Source: Butyriboletus loyo (lineage: Eukaryota > Basidiomycota > Agaricomycetes > Boletales > Boletaceae). Taken from it: a stretch of 64,000 nt of DNA. Every line of letters starts with the position of its first letter. Position 1 is the stretch's first letter. The position numbers and the translations under genes are program-made. Shown one piece after another: positions 22,201-32,503 of this stretch. The stretch spans positions 248,001-312,000 of the forward strand of contig JBBPSI010000011.1 in assembly GCA_038093515.1 (NCBI GenBank), in the 5' to 3' direction. The notes beneath the pieces were generated by a model. It had not been told where the DNA came from, did not search any database, and saw nothing but the letters and a program-made list of their open reading frames with translations.

Positions 22201-25097
22201 GTCCGTCACCTCCAACATCGGGACAAGCTTCGACTCCGGCGGGAGGTCTTTCCAGAACTCCTCCGTCTCCGCAAGTGAGGTACCGACAAGTTTCGAAAGG
22301 TAGAAAAGCGCCTCGTTCGGGCCAATCTCCGCCATGGTGCGGATGACTTGAACGATCGAATCGGATGACACACTGTTAGCATAGTCATACGGAAGGCAAG
22401 GCAGACCAGTGAGCCTTCCAATTCGATCCAACCCATCTGCATTGCGAATGAAATCCTTGCAGTGTTGTGGATGTTGGAAAAGCCCTTCAAGGAACTAGCG
22501 CGGGCAATTAGCACATTAACATTACAGCGCCAAAATAGTGCTCACCCTACATATCACGTCAATAAACATGACTACGTTGTTGTCGTGGTCTCTTTGTGTG
22601 GCAGAATCCTCTCCAGATATCTCGCCATGGTTGTCGGTTGTCAACCCTGCGCCACTTTCCCTCCCCTCCGACTCAATACCTTGCATAGGCGCCCCAGTTT
22701 CCTCGGAGGGTTGAACAGGCAAGAGTTCATACCATTCTTTCTTATCCTCTGGGATCACAAACGTGGTTCCCAAATCCTCAATCTTGCTGAAGACAGCTCT
22801 TACAGCATCAAACACAGGTGTCTTGAGAGAGGGATGGTGGCGAATGAGCTCGTCGATTGAGGTACCTATGAGAACTGCGTTCTCTTTGTCGCGGAGGACC
22901 TTAAGGTGCCGTTCAGATGTGAATATGGAAAATATGCCAGGAATGATGCTCGGACGAGCTGAGAGCTGATCTTGGCCGGCTTGGTTGAGACACAACGCTC
23001 CGATAGCATTCGGGATGGCTTGGATAACCTAAACGGAAAATTAGTTAACGACAAACGAAGAACCACGCGGAGAAGAGCATACTTCAATTACCGGCTCCAC
23101 TCCAGTTTCGATAGCTTTGTAGAAGACTTCAGGTAATCCTGCCTCCTGAATTGTGGGAAGAGAGGTTGGCTCGTTGTGGACGAACGTTGCCATGATATTC
23201 ATCGCTTGGAACCTGTTACTTTTCGGCATTCGATCACAAGCAAATGAGACATACCAAGTGGAAGGACACTCGGTCCAAACAAGCCTCTATATTCAATGAT
23301 CCTCTTGATAGACTGCAGCAATGTTGAATCAATCAACCCCCGGAGCCCTTCCGAAGTTCCAGTTGACTGCATCATGCGGTGTATCGATCTCAGTGTATGC
23401 TTGAGAATAGCAGCGCGAGCAACAGGTAGTTCACCCCACGATCCAAAGATGTCACGAGAGCGGGTCTCGTCGCCATACATTGTAATGTCGAAATCAATCT
23501 CATGCTAGGATAATGGTGACGTAAGATCTATGGGAGTCGGATACAGGAGCCATGATCATACCTGAATCCTTTCGACAAGGACGTCAACACCCCTAGCATT
23601 CGAAAATAGCTGAAATGCATTGGCATATCCATAAAGGACATTGTCCACTAGTTGCATCGCCTTGGACACCATTTGAAGTCTCTGAGCAAGCTTGTTCTCG
23701 ATTATTTGTACGAGCAATGGGACCAGACCAGCGCCAACAATCATATTGCCTCCACCTGCATGCTGTGCAAGGTATGTAACGAACCCCAACAGTGCGTCGA
23801 TGAAGGAATTTGGAAGTTTGGATTCGGGATTGTTGACATCCAGGATGGTCTTGCGAAGAAGGGACATCAAGATACCGTGATTGACACCTGCGTTGATAGC
23901 TCCCAGAACCTCCTGAATGCGACCGCGGTATCTCGCAATTGAATCGAGGGCAGCGATAGCAGCTGTTTGCACGGAAGTAGAAATACCACGATCGAGTTGT
24001 AAAAGCTCAGCAATATGGGTTGTAAGATCAGGTTCATAAAGGAAGAGCGAAGATGCAGCTTGATTCTCGCTATGAGTATGGCCATAGATGGCGATAGCCA
24101 AGAGTCGAACGACAAGAAGTTTCTCCCGTATGATTTCATTTCCTGTCACCAGCGCCTTTGCAACGCGCATACGGCAAAGCAACTCATATTTATCGTCACC
24201 AGAGAGAGGGTGCGCTTCAAGGACGTCGGCTAGAATTCCCATGACGTCCTTCTTCTTCAGGGTTTCATCGTCAACGTGAATGTTTATGGAACCAGGTGGA
24301 AGGGATAGCCTGCGAGGGGTTGCGGGAGGTTCATCACCACCTTCGGGTTTCTGTTCCTTCTCCTTGTAGTCAGTTTTGTAGTACACGAAATTTACGTCTC
24401 GAGCTTCGCCAGGGAGGACGTCGACCTGGGGTATGCCATTTGGACTAGCGAGGTCCAAAAGGCTAATGCCGTGCTCACGCAGATTGGGCCAACGTTTTGA
24501 TAGGGAGAGCAGGCGTGGTGTGGAAATACTAAGGGCAGCTGAAACAGCCGGCTGGGCGGAGTACTGTTGGGCTGGGCGCAACAGAAGATTCAGCGCCAGA
24601 ATCAAAACGTCCAAATCGGATGTCAAAAGCAAGCTCATCAACCGCTGCCAAGGTAAGAACACCATGAGCCACATGATAGTAGGTGGAGTAAAATGCATAC
24701 GTCATATGAATTAAAGGTTTTGCGGTTGGTTGAGTTCTCGAGCAGCAGCCTCTCAAACCTGAGGATAGCAGAGATTGTCTGCTTGATTGCTGGGGTGAAT
24801 ACGTTGAGTTGAAGCTTGTCGATGTCATAGTCACGGATAGCTTCTTCAAGAATTGCGTCGAATTTGTCAAGGACTTTGATCCAACAGTTGAGGTCAGATC
24901 GGGGCCATTTCCAAGATTCGATGTTGGCAAGAACATTGGCCGCGTCATCGTTTGGGGTGTTTGCAAGCTTTGATATGAGCTCTGCCACCTGAGGGTGCTG
25001 TGAGGAAGCGTAAGATGCATGAAGGCATGAAATGGATTTGGGGTAAGTCGTCACTTACGGGTTGGGCCGCCCTCTTGGATTTTTGAGAGATCTTCAT
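13271..25097 (-). CDS. TOM1: Giant HECT E3 ubiquitin ligase TOM1/HUWE1
   Basis: HECT-type ligase of roughly 3,500 residues in about 18-20 exons, spanning 11.8 kb. The start at 25097 gives [13 protein letters not shown]. The order is: N-terminal helical armadillo-like regions (DUF908, about 24.7-23.5 kb; DUF913-type, about 23.0-21.6 kb), a UBA domain near 20.75-20.62 kb ([18 protein letters not shown]), very acidic segments at 18.6-17.8 kb, a DUF4414 block near 16.63-16.42 kb ([17 protein letters not shown], then [16 protein letters not shown]), and the HECT domain from about 14.56 kb to the end. HECT landmarks are [49 protein letters not shown] and the C-lobe [17 protein letters not shown]. 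The active-site Cys codon is split by an intron. The stop is at 13271-13273, right after GEGFGFA. Yeast Tom1 acts in mRNA export, removal of excess ribosomal proteins and histone turnover. The gene diverges from SUB1. Confidence 0.96.
13375..13427 (-). other. Phase-1 intron splitting the HECT catalytic cysteine codon
   Basis: The exon ends ...CAC ACT T at 13428. The 53-nt intron runs GTGAGC to TTAG, and the next exon opens GT TTT AAT CAG. The rebuilt TGT is the HECT active-site Cys of HTCFNQIDLP. The join is unique because no other GT/AG pair keeps this motif. Confidence 0.85.
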
Positions 25098-25358
25098 CGT
25101 ACCGCAGCGAATGCGGATTGATCAAAGACGGCTGACAAGATGGGTGTTATGATTACTTGCAAGTCGGGTGAACGTGAAAGGAAGAAGACGAGGGAGGCAG
25201 CTGAGGTAGCGGGGGCGGGGAGGCGTCTCGTCGAAGGCGACGTAGGTCTCAATATATCAGGAAAGAGTTTCCCATACTGCTCCAAGGTTTACCACGGGCA
25301 GTCGAAATGTTTGACTGGGAACGCCACACATTGGATCCAGACGCGGTGGTAGACGACG
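25098..25358. promoter_or_regulatory. Divergent TOM1/SUB1 promoter region
   Basis: 261 bp separate the two start codons and must carry both 5' UTRs and core promoters. No TATA box is obvious. Shared regulation is an inference from the layout only. Confidence 0.5.
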
Positions 25359-25993
25359 ATGGGGAACAAGAAACGAAACCAAGACAGCGATGGCGAGGAG
25401 GACCTTGATCATAGCGCGTCCGACTCTGACGCGCAGCCCAAGAAAGCTACGAAGCCAAAGGTGCCCCAAGCCATGACCGCGACACAACACTAGGCTGACT
25501 TTCCTACCACCGGGTACGCGCAGCAGTCGCTCTCCAGCAAGAGCAAAGCATCCTCCAAACCCAAGACGGCGAAGAAGCCCAAGTTTGATTATTCTGGCGA
25601 CGAGGTTCGTCTCTACATTATCTCCCTCTCTCTGCTGACCCCTATGTTCCCTCCAGTCACCGCCAGCCCGCGAAGAAGGCAAACAACCATCCATCAAAGT
25701 ACTCAAGACTACTGAGGGCGAAAATTACGTGGATCTAGGGAAGAAGAAACGCGCCGCCGTGCGCTCATTCAAAGGTCAGTTCTTTGCTATACACGCATGC
25801 CCTGTCCATTCATTGTTACAAATGATGATCGATGACAGGTCAGGTATTTGTCGACATACGCGAGTTCTACGGCACAGACGGTGACGAAAAGCCCGGGAAG
25901 AAGGGCATCTCACTTGCCATGGAGCAGTGGGAGGCTCTCAAACGGAGCATCAGCACCATCGATTCGCTCTTCGCAGAACAAGGTAAAAAGTAA
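25359..25993 (+). CDS. SUB1: Transcriptional coactivator PC4/SUB1
   Basis: Single-stranded-DNA-binding coactivator of Pol II transcription, also linked to Pol III transcription and genome stability. Four exons fit: 25359-25460, 25524-25604, 25657-25774 and 25839-25993, giving 151 residues. The N-terminal part is charged and Ser-rich (NQDSDGEEDLDHSASDSD, then Lys-rich). The PC4 domain follows: VDLGKKKRAAVRSFKGQVFV, then DIREFYGTDGDEKPGKKGIS and LAMEQWEALKRSI, a near-complete match to the family. The basic N-terminal half resembles the SUB1 lysine-rich tail. The gene converges with the ADCK1-like gene, with 147 bp between stop codons. Confidence 0.95.
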
Positions 25994-26140
25994 ACCGTCC
26001 GAGCTAGTCGTAATATACGGGTTTTCAACGTTTTGCATTTGAGTCTTTTACCCAACTTGTATCTATATACCATCCTGGTGCATCATCCAAATTTTGGTTT
26101 CTGCAGCTATTTTCACCTTTCGAGGGCTTGCAGACCGCCA

Positions 26141-28605
26141 TCACGATATCGATAGTCCAGCAGCTGCTTGATATGCCCCCACCAGACCGCGTCGTCGAAG
26201 GCCTCGCAACCATGCAAAAATTTTCAGAGTGGATGCCTGCACATCCATTACAACCTCGAGAAGCGTCATGCTTGAGTAGCCTCTAGCATATCTCCTGTAA
26301 CACCATGACAGACGGATCAATGAGAAAGAACGATAGCTTACCACCAACAACCAACCACATGACGCAAAGATCCAAGCCAACCGTACGTGCGAAGACCACC
26401 TTGTATTTGCCTAAGATCATCACGCCACACTGCGGCCATGCAGTACTTGGCGGTGATCAAGAATATCCGAGCGCTCGAGTGTGTAGTCGCGAGCGCATGA
26501 TCCAAGCTCCTACATGTACAAGTCACCTCAACCTGCATCCCAAACCACTAATGCGAGACTCAAATTCAACTCACCTTGTCAAATCATTCAACTTCAGCAC
26601 CATCAACACCCTTCTAGGGACTCTACGGAGAACATCCAACACCGAGATCAGTAATCCCTCGCGATTGATGACCGCATCTCTAATCGCTTCCATCTCTTCC
26701 ACCGTTTGAGGAAGCATCTCAATCATACCTGAAGCTCGCTTGAACGTGTTTTCAACAGAGTCTTCGTCTTCCCACGTTCCTTCAAATGCTGCGCGACCCG
26801 TAATTGCAGCCTCAAATACAGGGTACTGAAGTTTCGTTAGCATCGAGTTTACCCGCAGCATCGACCTCACACACGAGATCAGGGGTAATATTGCCAACCA
26901 GCTCTGCGTATTTGCGGCGGGCAGCTCGCGTTTCTGGCGATGCCCTTGCGATGAGAGATAACCAGAATTTGCTGTAATTGACACGCAGTTCTGGATCAAG
27001 GTCGAAATACAGTCCATGGTCCAGGAGCACAATTTCGAAATTGTATGGCGAACGTGACTTGGGTGGGGCACGCCTGATCAACAAATTACCTGACAATGAG
27101 AAAAAGTTGAATCGTTATCGATTGGCGGGAATTTTGCAAGGACGGATTACCTGGATGCGGATCCTACAATAATATAAGTACCGCGCCATGCGACGAAGAC
27201 TTGTCCCTCACAGCATGAAAATAGCCATTCAGGAACACCATTCGGTTGAACACCCTCGTAAGTTCTAGTGCGACCTTGTTCCTATCAATCCCCTGTGCAG
27301 CCAAGTAGCCTAGATCGTCGACTCGCGCACCCTGGATAAACTCCATGATCAACACTCGTTTCGTGGCTGAGATTACTTCGGGGATATAAAGTGAGGTAGA
27401 AACGTGGTTGAAATCAGCGATGGTACGTCGAGCATTCGACGCTTCAAGGACAAAATCCATTTCCTTGGGAAGGTTTTCGCGCATTTCCTCGGCAAGCCAT
27501 GTGAATTCGAACTCGGGGAACCAATATTTGATCCACCCTACAGACGTGCATGTCATTTAAATGTCATTGTGGAGTTGCGAAGAGGGAAAGAGATGAACAT
27601 ACCGAGCGTGACCTCGACCATCTCCATGTCGATATCACAAAACTCTGCAAGGTGTGGGTGCTGCAACTGTTTTTATACATCCGTCAAATTTGAGCCCGAC
27701 ACCTATCCCAAACACTAACCCACTTTTACAGCAGCCTTCTTTCCCGACTCCTTATGCGTACCGACATGAACCTGGGCTAAACTTGCTACTCCGATCGGAA
27801 CAGGGTCAAAATCCTCGAACAGATCTTGAATGGGTTTTCCCATATCGGATAGGAAGAGCGCTTCAACATCTTCATAAGGCGTCGGGTCGCATTTGTCCTG
27901 TAAAGGCCGCATTGTCTTCGTCCATTGTTTCGGGAGAACTACTCTGTAAACATCACGGGGTAGTGCTGTGCTCACCCAGACAATGATTGCGAACGTACAA
28001 TGAAGCCACATGTTGTCCCAACTTTATAAAAACGCCTAAGACATAATTCCAGTTGCGTGGGCTTCACTTTTTGTGGTGATGAAAAGCATCCGCACCTCCA
28101 TTTGCAAGGAGTGCCTTCAGTACCCTCTTTGCACTACGCGTATGACACTCCGAATACGCGTGCTGCCTTTCCTCCTCGGATAGGTAACTGCGCACAAACG
28201 TGTACTTGTAGTCGATGGCTCCTGCAATTGCGGCACCTGAATAAATGAATATTCAGCCAGCAGGTTGGCGGCACAGCGAACCTCATGTCTCCGGTCAGCG
28301 GTGTACCAAAAAGAAATTGTACACATACGAGCAATCCGGGAACAGCGCACGACAGCCAACAATGTGTGTCTGAATGGCTGGTAATTCTCATACGCGACGT
28401 ACCCTGCACCTCCAAGTAAGAGTGCTGTGGCCGGGTAAAGGATCCATGGCTTTGCACTTGATCGTTTGGTCGAGATTGGAGCGGCCCCGGTTGACAAGGG
28501 ACGATATTTTGGCCCTGTGCGCGACAGCCGTGAACTGTGGACTACATTGGCGTGTAGGAAAAGTTGGAAGGACTTGAAGACTGTGCGATGACTACGGCGA
28601 GACAT
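26141..28605 (-). CDS. MCP2: ABC1/ADCK1-family atypical kinase (MCP2-like), mitochondrial
   Basis: Member of the UbiB/ABC1K group. Yeast Mcp2 and animal ADCK1 sit in mitochondria and affect lipid balance and cristae. The N-terminus at 28605 (MSRRSHRTVFKSFQLFLHAN) is basic and amphipathic, as in a targeting sequence, followed by a membrane segment (WILYPATALLLGGAGYVAY). Kinase landmarks are the invariant FIKLGQHVAS (KxGQ), VPIGVASLAQVHVGTH in the Ala-rich loop, AAVKVQHP with the lysine, FVLEASNARR, then DPHPGNLL and LLDHGLY (DHG in place of DFG). Introns cut DPHPG|N and other blocks. The C-terminal part (SSMTLLEVVMDVQ, then LRGLRRRGLVGAYQAAAGL) matches the family but lies in another frame from the preceding exon at about 26.45-26.34 kb, and the joint is unresolved. 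The ATG at 28605 is the first in-frame one after an upstream non-ATG extension. Confidence 0.9.
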
Positions 28606-28755
28606 GGGTGACAAGTTTACTGGGTAAATACGGATGTGGCACTAGCAAGCATGTACACATTTTTTTGGACAAATCTTATTATTATGTCTGTTGGTGTTCC
28701 AACCCGCAGAAATTCAAACTACCAATAAGAACAAAACGACCTACCCAACTTGTCC

Positions 28756-30800
28756 TCAATCTTCAAACAATGGCTGGAATGCCTGAATATCCGTCTTGAA
28801 TACACGCAAGGCGCGGAGGAACAACCAGAACTAGCTTACCTTCCTGCCATCCTTGTCTCCGTCTTGTGTAGGCCCAAATTCGTCTTCGAACAAATCCAAA
28901 CTCTCTCCACCGTCTTCCCCCTCATTCGAGAAATCGACCCCTGACTCCATGTTCTTTGCGAAGTCAAATTCAACTTCCTCCCCATCTCCCTCTAGCATGG
29001 CCTCCAATTCCTCCCGATTCATATATTCTACACCAAGTCCCGACTCTCTAATCGTCTGTTCGTCTCGTTGGGAGAGCTGCGACATTGGAAAGAAGAGTGG
29101 GGTTTTGGCACGTTGAGTCTGTGTGGGTCGCTCGCATGTCAAGGGGACTGGAGGTGGAACAATTTGCGACGACAGTGGATAGAAGAGAGGATCGCCCGAG
29201 TGAGAAAAAATAGAATTTTCACCTCCTTCGGTGTCGCCATCGATGGTACCTGCTTCGTCGCCAATATCGCCCAAATCAAAGTGGTCCGTGGCGCCAAAAT
29301 CTCCGTTCTGCGAAGCATCGAAAACAAGCGAGTGACTTCCCTGCGTCCGATTAGCATTGGGGATGAACGATGGCGGTGGCATCATGTGTTCATCTTTTAT
29401 CGCTGTCGAGTTTTCCCTGCTTACAATCGTCGCCCCAGTAACCTCCGTCCTTTGCACTGCCTTCATTGGTTTCTTGACCTTCTCTGCCCGTGGTGTCTCA
29501 CTTCTCCCACTGCCTGAACCTGACGCATTCAATGCTTGCTGTACCTCATTATCTGGATGCGGCCTTTTCTGTCCGCCTGGTTGCTGCGGTTTGGGAGTAG
29601 ATAAACTCCGTGTGTTCGTGTTTGAGTTGAATGTCGTTCCTTGGAGTTGTGATGTAGATATTACAAAAAGACCATCAGATTCGTCGCCTTCTATGTCGAT
29701 AAATAGTGGTGCAGCAGGATCCGTAAAACGGACCTCCAGTGCTGAAGCCATGGATTCTGCAAACGCAACTGTAGCCTAATACAAACGCTTGAGTTAGCAC
29801 TGACGGTCGATGCAAACAAGCAGCAAGACAGACGTTGAACTCTCGTAGATGGAAGGCGATGGTGATAGGTGGCTCGGTTATTTCGTACACATCAAACTCG
29901 TCGGCACTGATGGTGAGCTCTGTGGCTAGCTGTGCTCTGCCTGGAAGTAGATCACGGACGCTGGTAGGCAACTTGCGGATGGCACTGACCTTTTGTATCA
30001 ACAGACGACTCAAGACTTTTTACATCAACATCTGTGTCCCCGAACGTCCACACAAGCTGAGGATCGCTTTTCATGCCACGACCACTGGGGAAGTGCTCGG
30101 TGATGTCTTTGATAGCTCTTGGGCCGATGGTAAGTCGTGATTCGTTTTCAGACTCTGTGACACTGGGCGAAAGGAGAGAAGTAGGTATAAGAAGGGGTAA
30201 GCGATGGGTTTTTACGATACCTAGTAGGATATATGTTAAGTTGCACGCATTATCGATGATAGAAATTGGAGCTCACCGTGTTTGCAGTGTAAGCGTACAA
30301 TAAGCCTGCTCTCTAGCGTGTCCTCGTCTTCCTGGGGCTGATCGCTGGATGGGCCTTCAACGATGACCAGCTCGCATCGTTCGACTGTCTTTTCGATGGT
30401 TCTGTGCTTAAATATGGACAACAGTGTCTACGAGAACTGGCTTGGCGCATATACAGATCTGAGTGCACACGAAACGTACCTTCACGAGCAGCTGTCCCTT
30501 GACATCCTGAGGTTCGGTGAGGCTGCCAGCCGACGGGGCCGTCCCATTCATACCACCACCTACGCGGTATCTCGAAAAGAACATCCTCCCATACCTGAAA
30601 CGACAATATGCAGAGAGCGAGGAGTTTGTCGCGCTTAGTGTGAAGTGTTGCGCGTCTGCATATAGTACGAGGTCATCGCCGTATCGCGAGAGACATGACA
30701 ATGCCCTGATGAACGCTACTCGTTGAATGAGCCTGTATGTGAGCGGTGAACGAGTCAAGAACGCACGTTTGAGTGCAACGGTACTGAGTGTTGCCTGCAT
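28756..30800 (-). CDS. RAD9: DNA-damage checkpoint clamp subunit RAD9
   Basis: Rad9 forms the 9-1-1 ring with Hus1 and Rad1, loads at damage sites and activates the ATR/Rad3 pathway. The start at 30800 gives MQATLSTVALKRAFLTRSPL. PCNA-like domain blocks follow: CLSRYGDDLVLYADAQHFTL, SAYCRFRYGRMFFSRY, KGQLLVK|TLLSIFKHR, RLIVRLHCKHG, TISADEFDVYEI, MASALEVRFTDPAAPLFIDI. The C-terminal half is disordered and acidic (a run ending ESLDLFEDEFGPTQDGDKDG), as in other Rad9 tails that bind partners. The last exon is tiny (28782-28756) and adds AFQPLFED before the stop. Splicing there is needed to reach this ending. Seven or so exons are present. The start lies only 34 bp from the ARH1 start on the other strand. 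Confidence 0.92.
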
Positions 30801-30834
30801 TGGTCACCGGACGTGAAGTTCAAGTCCCACCGGC
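30801..30834. promoter_or_regulatory. 34-bp spacer between divergent RAD9 and ARH1 start codons
   Basis: Only 34 bp separate the two ATGs. This is too short to hold two 5' UTRs and two core promoters, so at least one transcript must begin inside the neighbouring gene, giving antisense-overlapping 5' ends. An in-frame TGA lies just upstream of the ARH1 ATG, so the ATG cannot simply be moved upstream. Confidence 0.7.
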
Positions 30835-32358
30835 ATGCCACCACCGGCGAAGCTCGCCATTGTCGGCGGTGGGCCATCTGCGTTCTACGTGGCCTCGCGC
30901 TTGCTGTCGCTCGTGTCCCATGCTGACCCGTCCTCGCCGTCGCTGAGAGTGCACATATTCGACCGTCTCTGGGCCCCTCACGGTCTCGTACGCTACGGCG
31001 TTGCTCCAGATCATCCAGAGGTCAAGGTACGTGCACGGTGTCGTCCTCGTCTGCCCCCGCTCACAACGTCCAAGAACTGCACGAACAAGTTCGACCAAAC
31101 CGCTGCTGACCTGCGTTTCAGATTCTTTGGCAATGTCCATGTCGGGAGCGCGCCGTCCACCGCGATCCCACACACGCTCCCCCTCCCCCTCTCGTCCCTC
31201 CTCCAGAACTACACACACCTCCTGTTCGCAACTGGATGCACGCTTCCGACCCTCCATCGAGACATCCACCCGTCTTCGCATTGCGTTCCTGCACTCTCCC
31301 TCGTGCATTGGTACACCCGACACCCCTCCAACCCGCCCGCGCCCGCCCTTGACAAGATTACCCACCTCACTCTCATAGGCAATGGAAACGTCTCTCTCGA
31401 CATCGCTCGTATGCTTCTCACATCACCTTCTGTTCTCAAGAAATACGATGTCCCCGAACATGTTCTCGATGTCCTCTCCCGGTCCGCTCTCAAGCATGTC
31501 TCCATCATCGGTAGACGCGGACCATTAGAAGCAGCTTTCACGAACAAGGAACTGCGCGAGATGATGCACATCCCGGATGTTTCCATGGTCCCTCTTGACC
31601 CCTCCCTCCTCACATTCCCAGAGGGGACAACCTTGTCTCGCCAACAGCGCCGTACCTTGGAGCTTCTTCACAAAGGCTCTCAAAGACGGTTTGGAAGCAC
31701 CCAAAAGACTTGGTCCCTCGATTTTTATCGCATGCCTATTACTCTTACGCCGTCCCGCTCTTCCCCCGCTGCTGCCGAGCTCACCCTCGCACACACGATT
31801 CTTGATCCTTCTACTGGCCGTGCAATCTCAACGGATCAGACTTCCACGCTCACTACTTCCTTCGTCGTCACGTCCCTTGGTTTCCATGTAGATCCAACCA
31901 CCGCTTTCTTCGATCCCTCCTTCACCCACCTCCGGGCACGTGGGGGCCGCATTCTATCGGAGTCCGGCATTCCCTCGAGAAACATGTATGCTTCCGGATG
32001 GAGTGCTAACGGCGCCAAAGGCGTGCTGGCTACGACAATGATGGACGCATACGCGGTTTCTGACGCAATTCTATCTGACATTATCTCCGGCAGCACTGGG
32101 AATGTGAATGTGGAGACGATACCGGCGGGAGAACACGAGAGTGAGACGGTATCTAATACTCTCATGTCGAACCTTGTCCCGCATCTCGATGATCCGCCCG
32201 AGGAGGTCAAACAAGGAATAAAGGACAGGCTGGTTACCCAGTACGATGATTGGAATGCCATCAATGCTGAGGAGGTGCGTAGAGGTGCACTATTCGGGAA
32301 AGAGCGAGAAAGGATGAGCTGGGAAGACGCGAAGAAGTTCCTCTCCCTCTCACGATAA
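30835..32358 (+). CDS. ARH1: NADPH-adrenodoxin/ferredoxin reductase ARH1
   Basis: Flavoenzyme that passes electrons from NADPH to mitochondrial ferredoxin (Yah1) for Fe-S cluster and heme A synthesis. Two exons: 30835-31026 and 31075-32358, about 491 residues. Motifs are the FAD-binding KLAIVGGGPSAFYVASRLL, APHGLVRYGVAPDHPEVKNC (rebuilt across the intron), the NADPH-binding LIGNGNVSLDIARML, IIGRRGPLEAAFTNKELREM, SLGFHVDP and the C-terminal FAD motif YASGWSANGAKGVLATTMMD. The FAD motif starts at residue 6, so no mitochondrial presequence is present, which is odd for this enzyme. A stop codon eight codons upstream excludes a plain extension. The 48-nt intron has no stop and is a multiple of three, so its retention would add 16 residues after PEVK. 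Confidence 0.95.
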   Translation: MPPPAKLAIVGGGPSAFYVASRLLSLVSHADPSSPSLRVHIFDRLWAPHGLVRYGVAPDHPEVKVRARCRPRLPPLTTSKNCTNKFDQTAADLRFRFFGNVHVGSAPSTAIPHTLPLPLSSLLQNYTHLLFATGCTLPTLHRDIHPSSHCVPALSLVHWYTRHPSNPPAPALDKITHLTLIGNGNVSLDIARMLLTSPSVLKKYDVPEHVLDVLSRSALKHVSIIGRRGPLEAAFTNKELREMMHIPDVSMVPLDPSLLTFPEGTTLSRQQRRTLELLHKGSQRRFGSTQKTWSLDFYRMPITLTPSRSSPAAAELTLAHTILDPSTGRAISTDQTSTLTTSFVVTSLGFHVDPTTAFFDPSFTHLRARGGRILSESGIPSRNMYASGWSANGAKGVLATTMMDAYAVSDAILSDIISGSTGNVNVETIPAGEHESETVSNTLMSNLVPHLDDPPEEVKQGIKDRLVTQYDDWNAINAEEVRRGALFGKERERMSWEDAKKFLSLSR

Positions 32359-32503
32359 GATCATCCGTTACAACAACGAAATTCTTCAAACTGGGGCCAT
32401 TAGATGTAGACACGTCCGACTCGCACTAAATACAACATTACTCATCTCTCTCATCTTTCGGCTTCAATTCTGCGAACCCCAGTACCTCGCGGCGTACCAC
32501 GCT

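Noticed and set aside
30820..31365. 181-codon minus-strand frame opposite ARH1
   Set aside because: It is the antisense of the well-supported ARH1 coding sequence, with Gly/Arg-rich low-complexity content.
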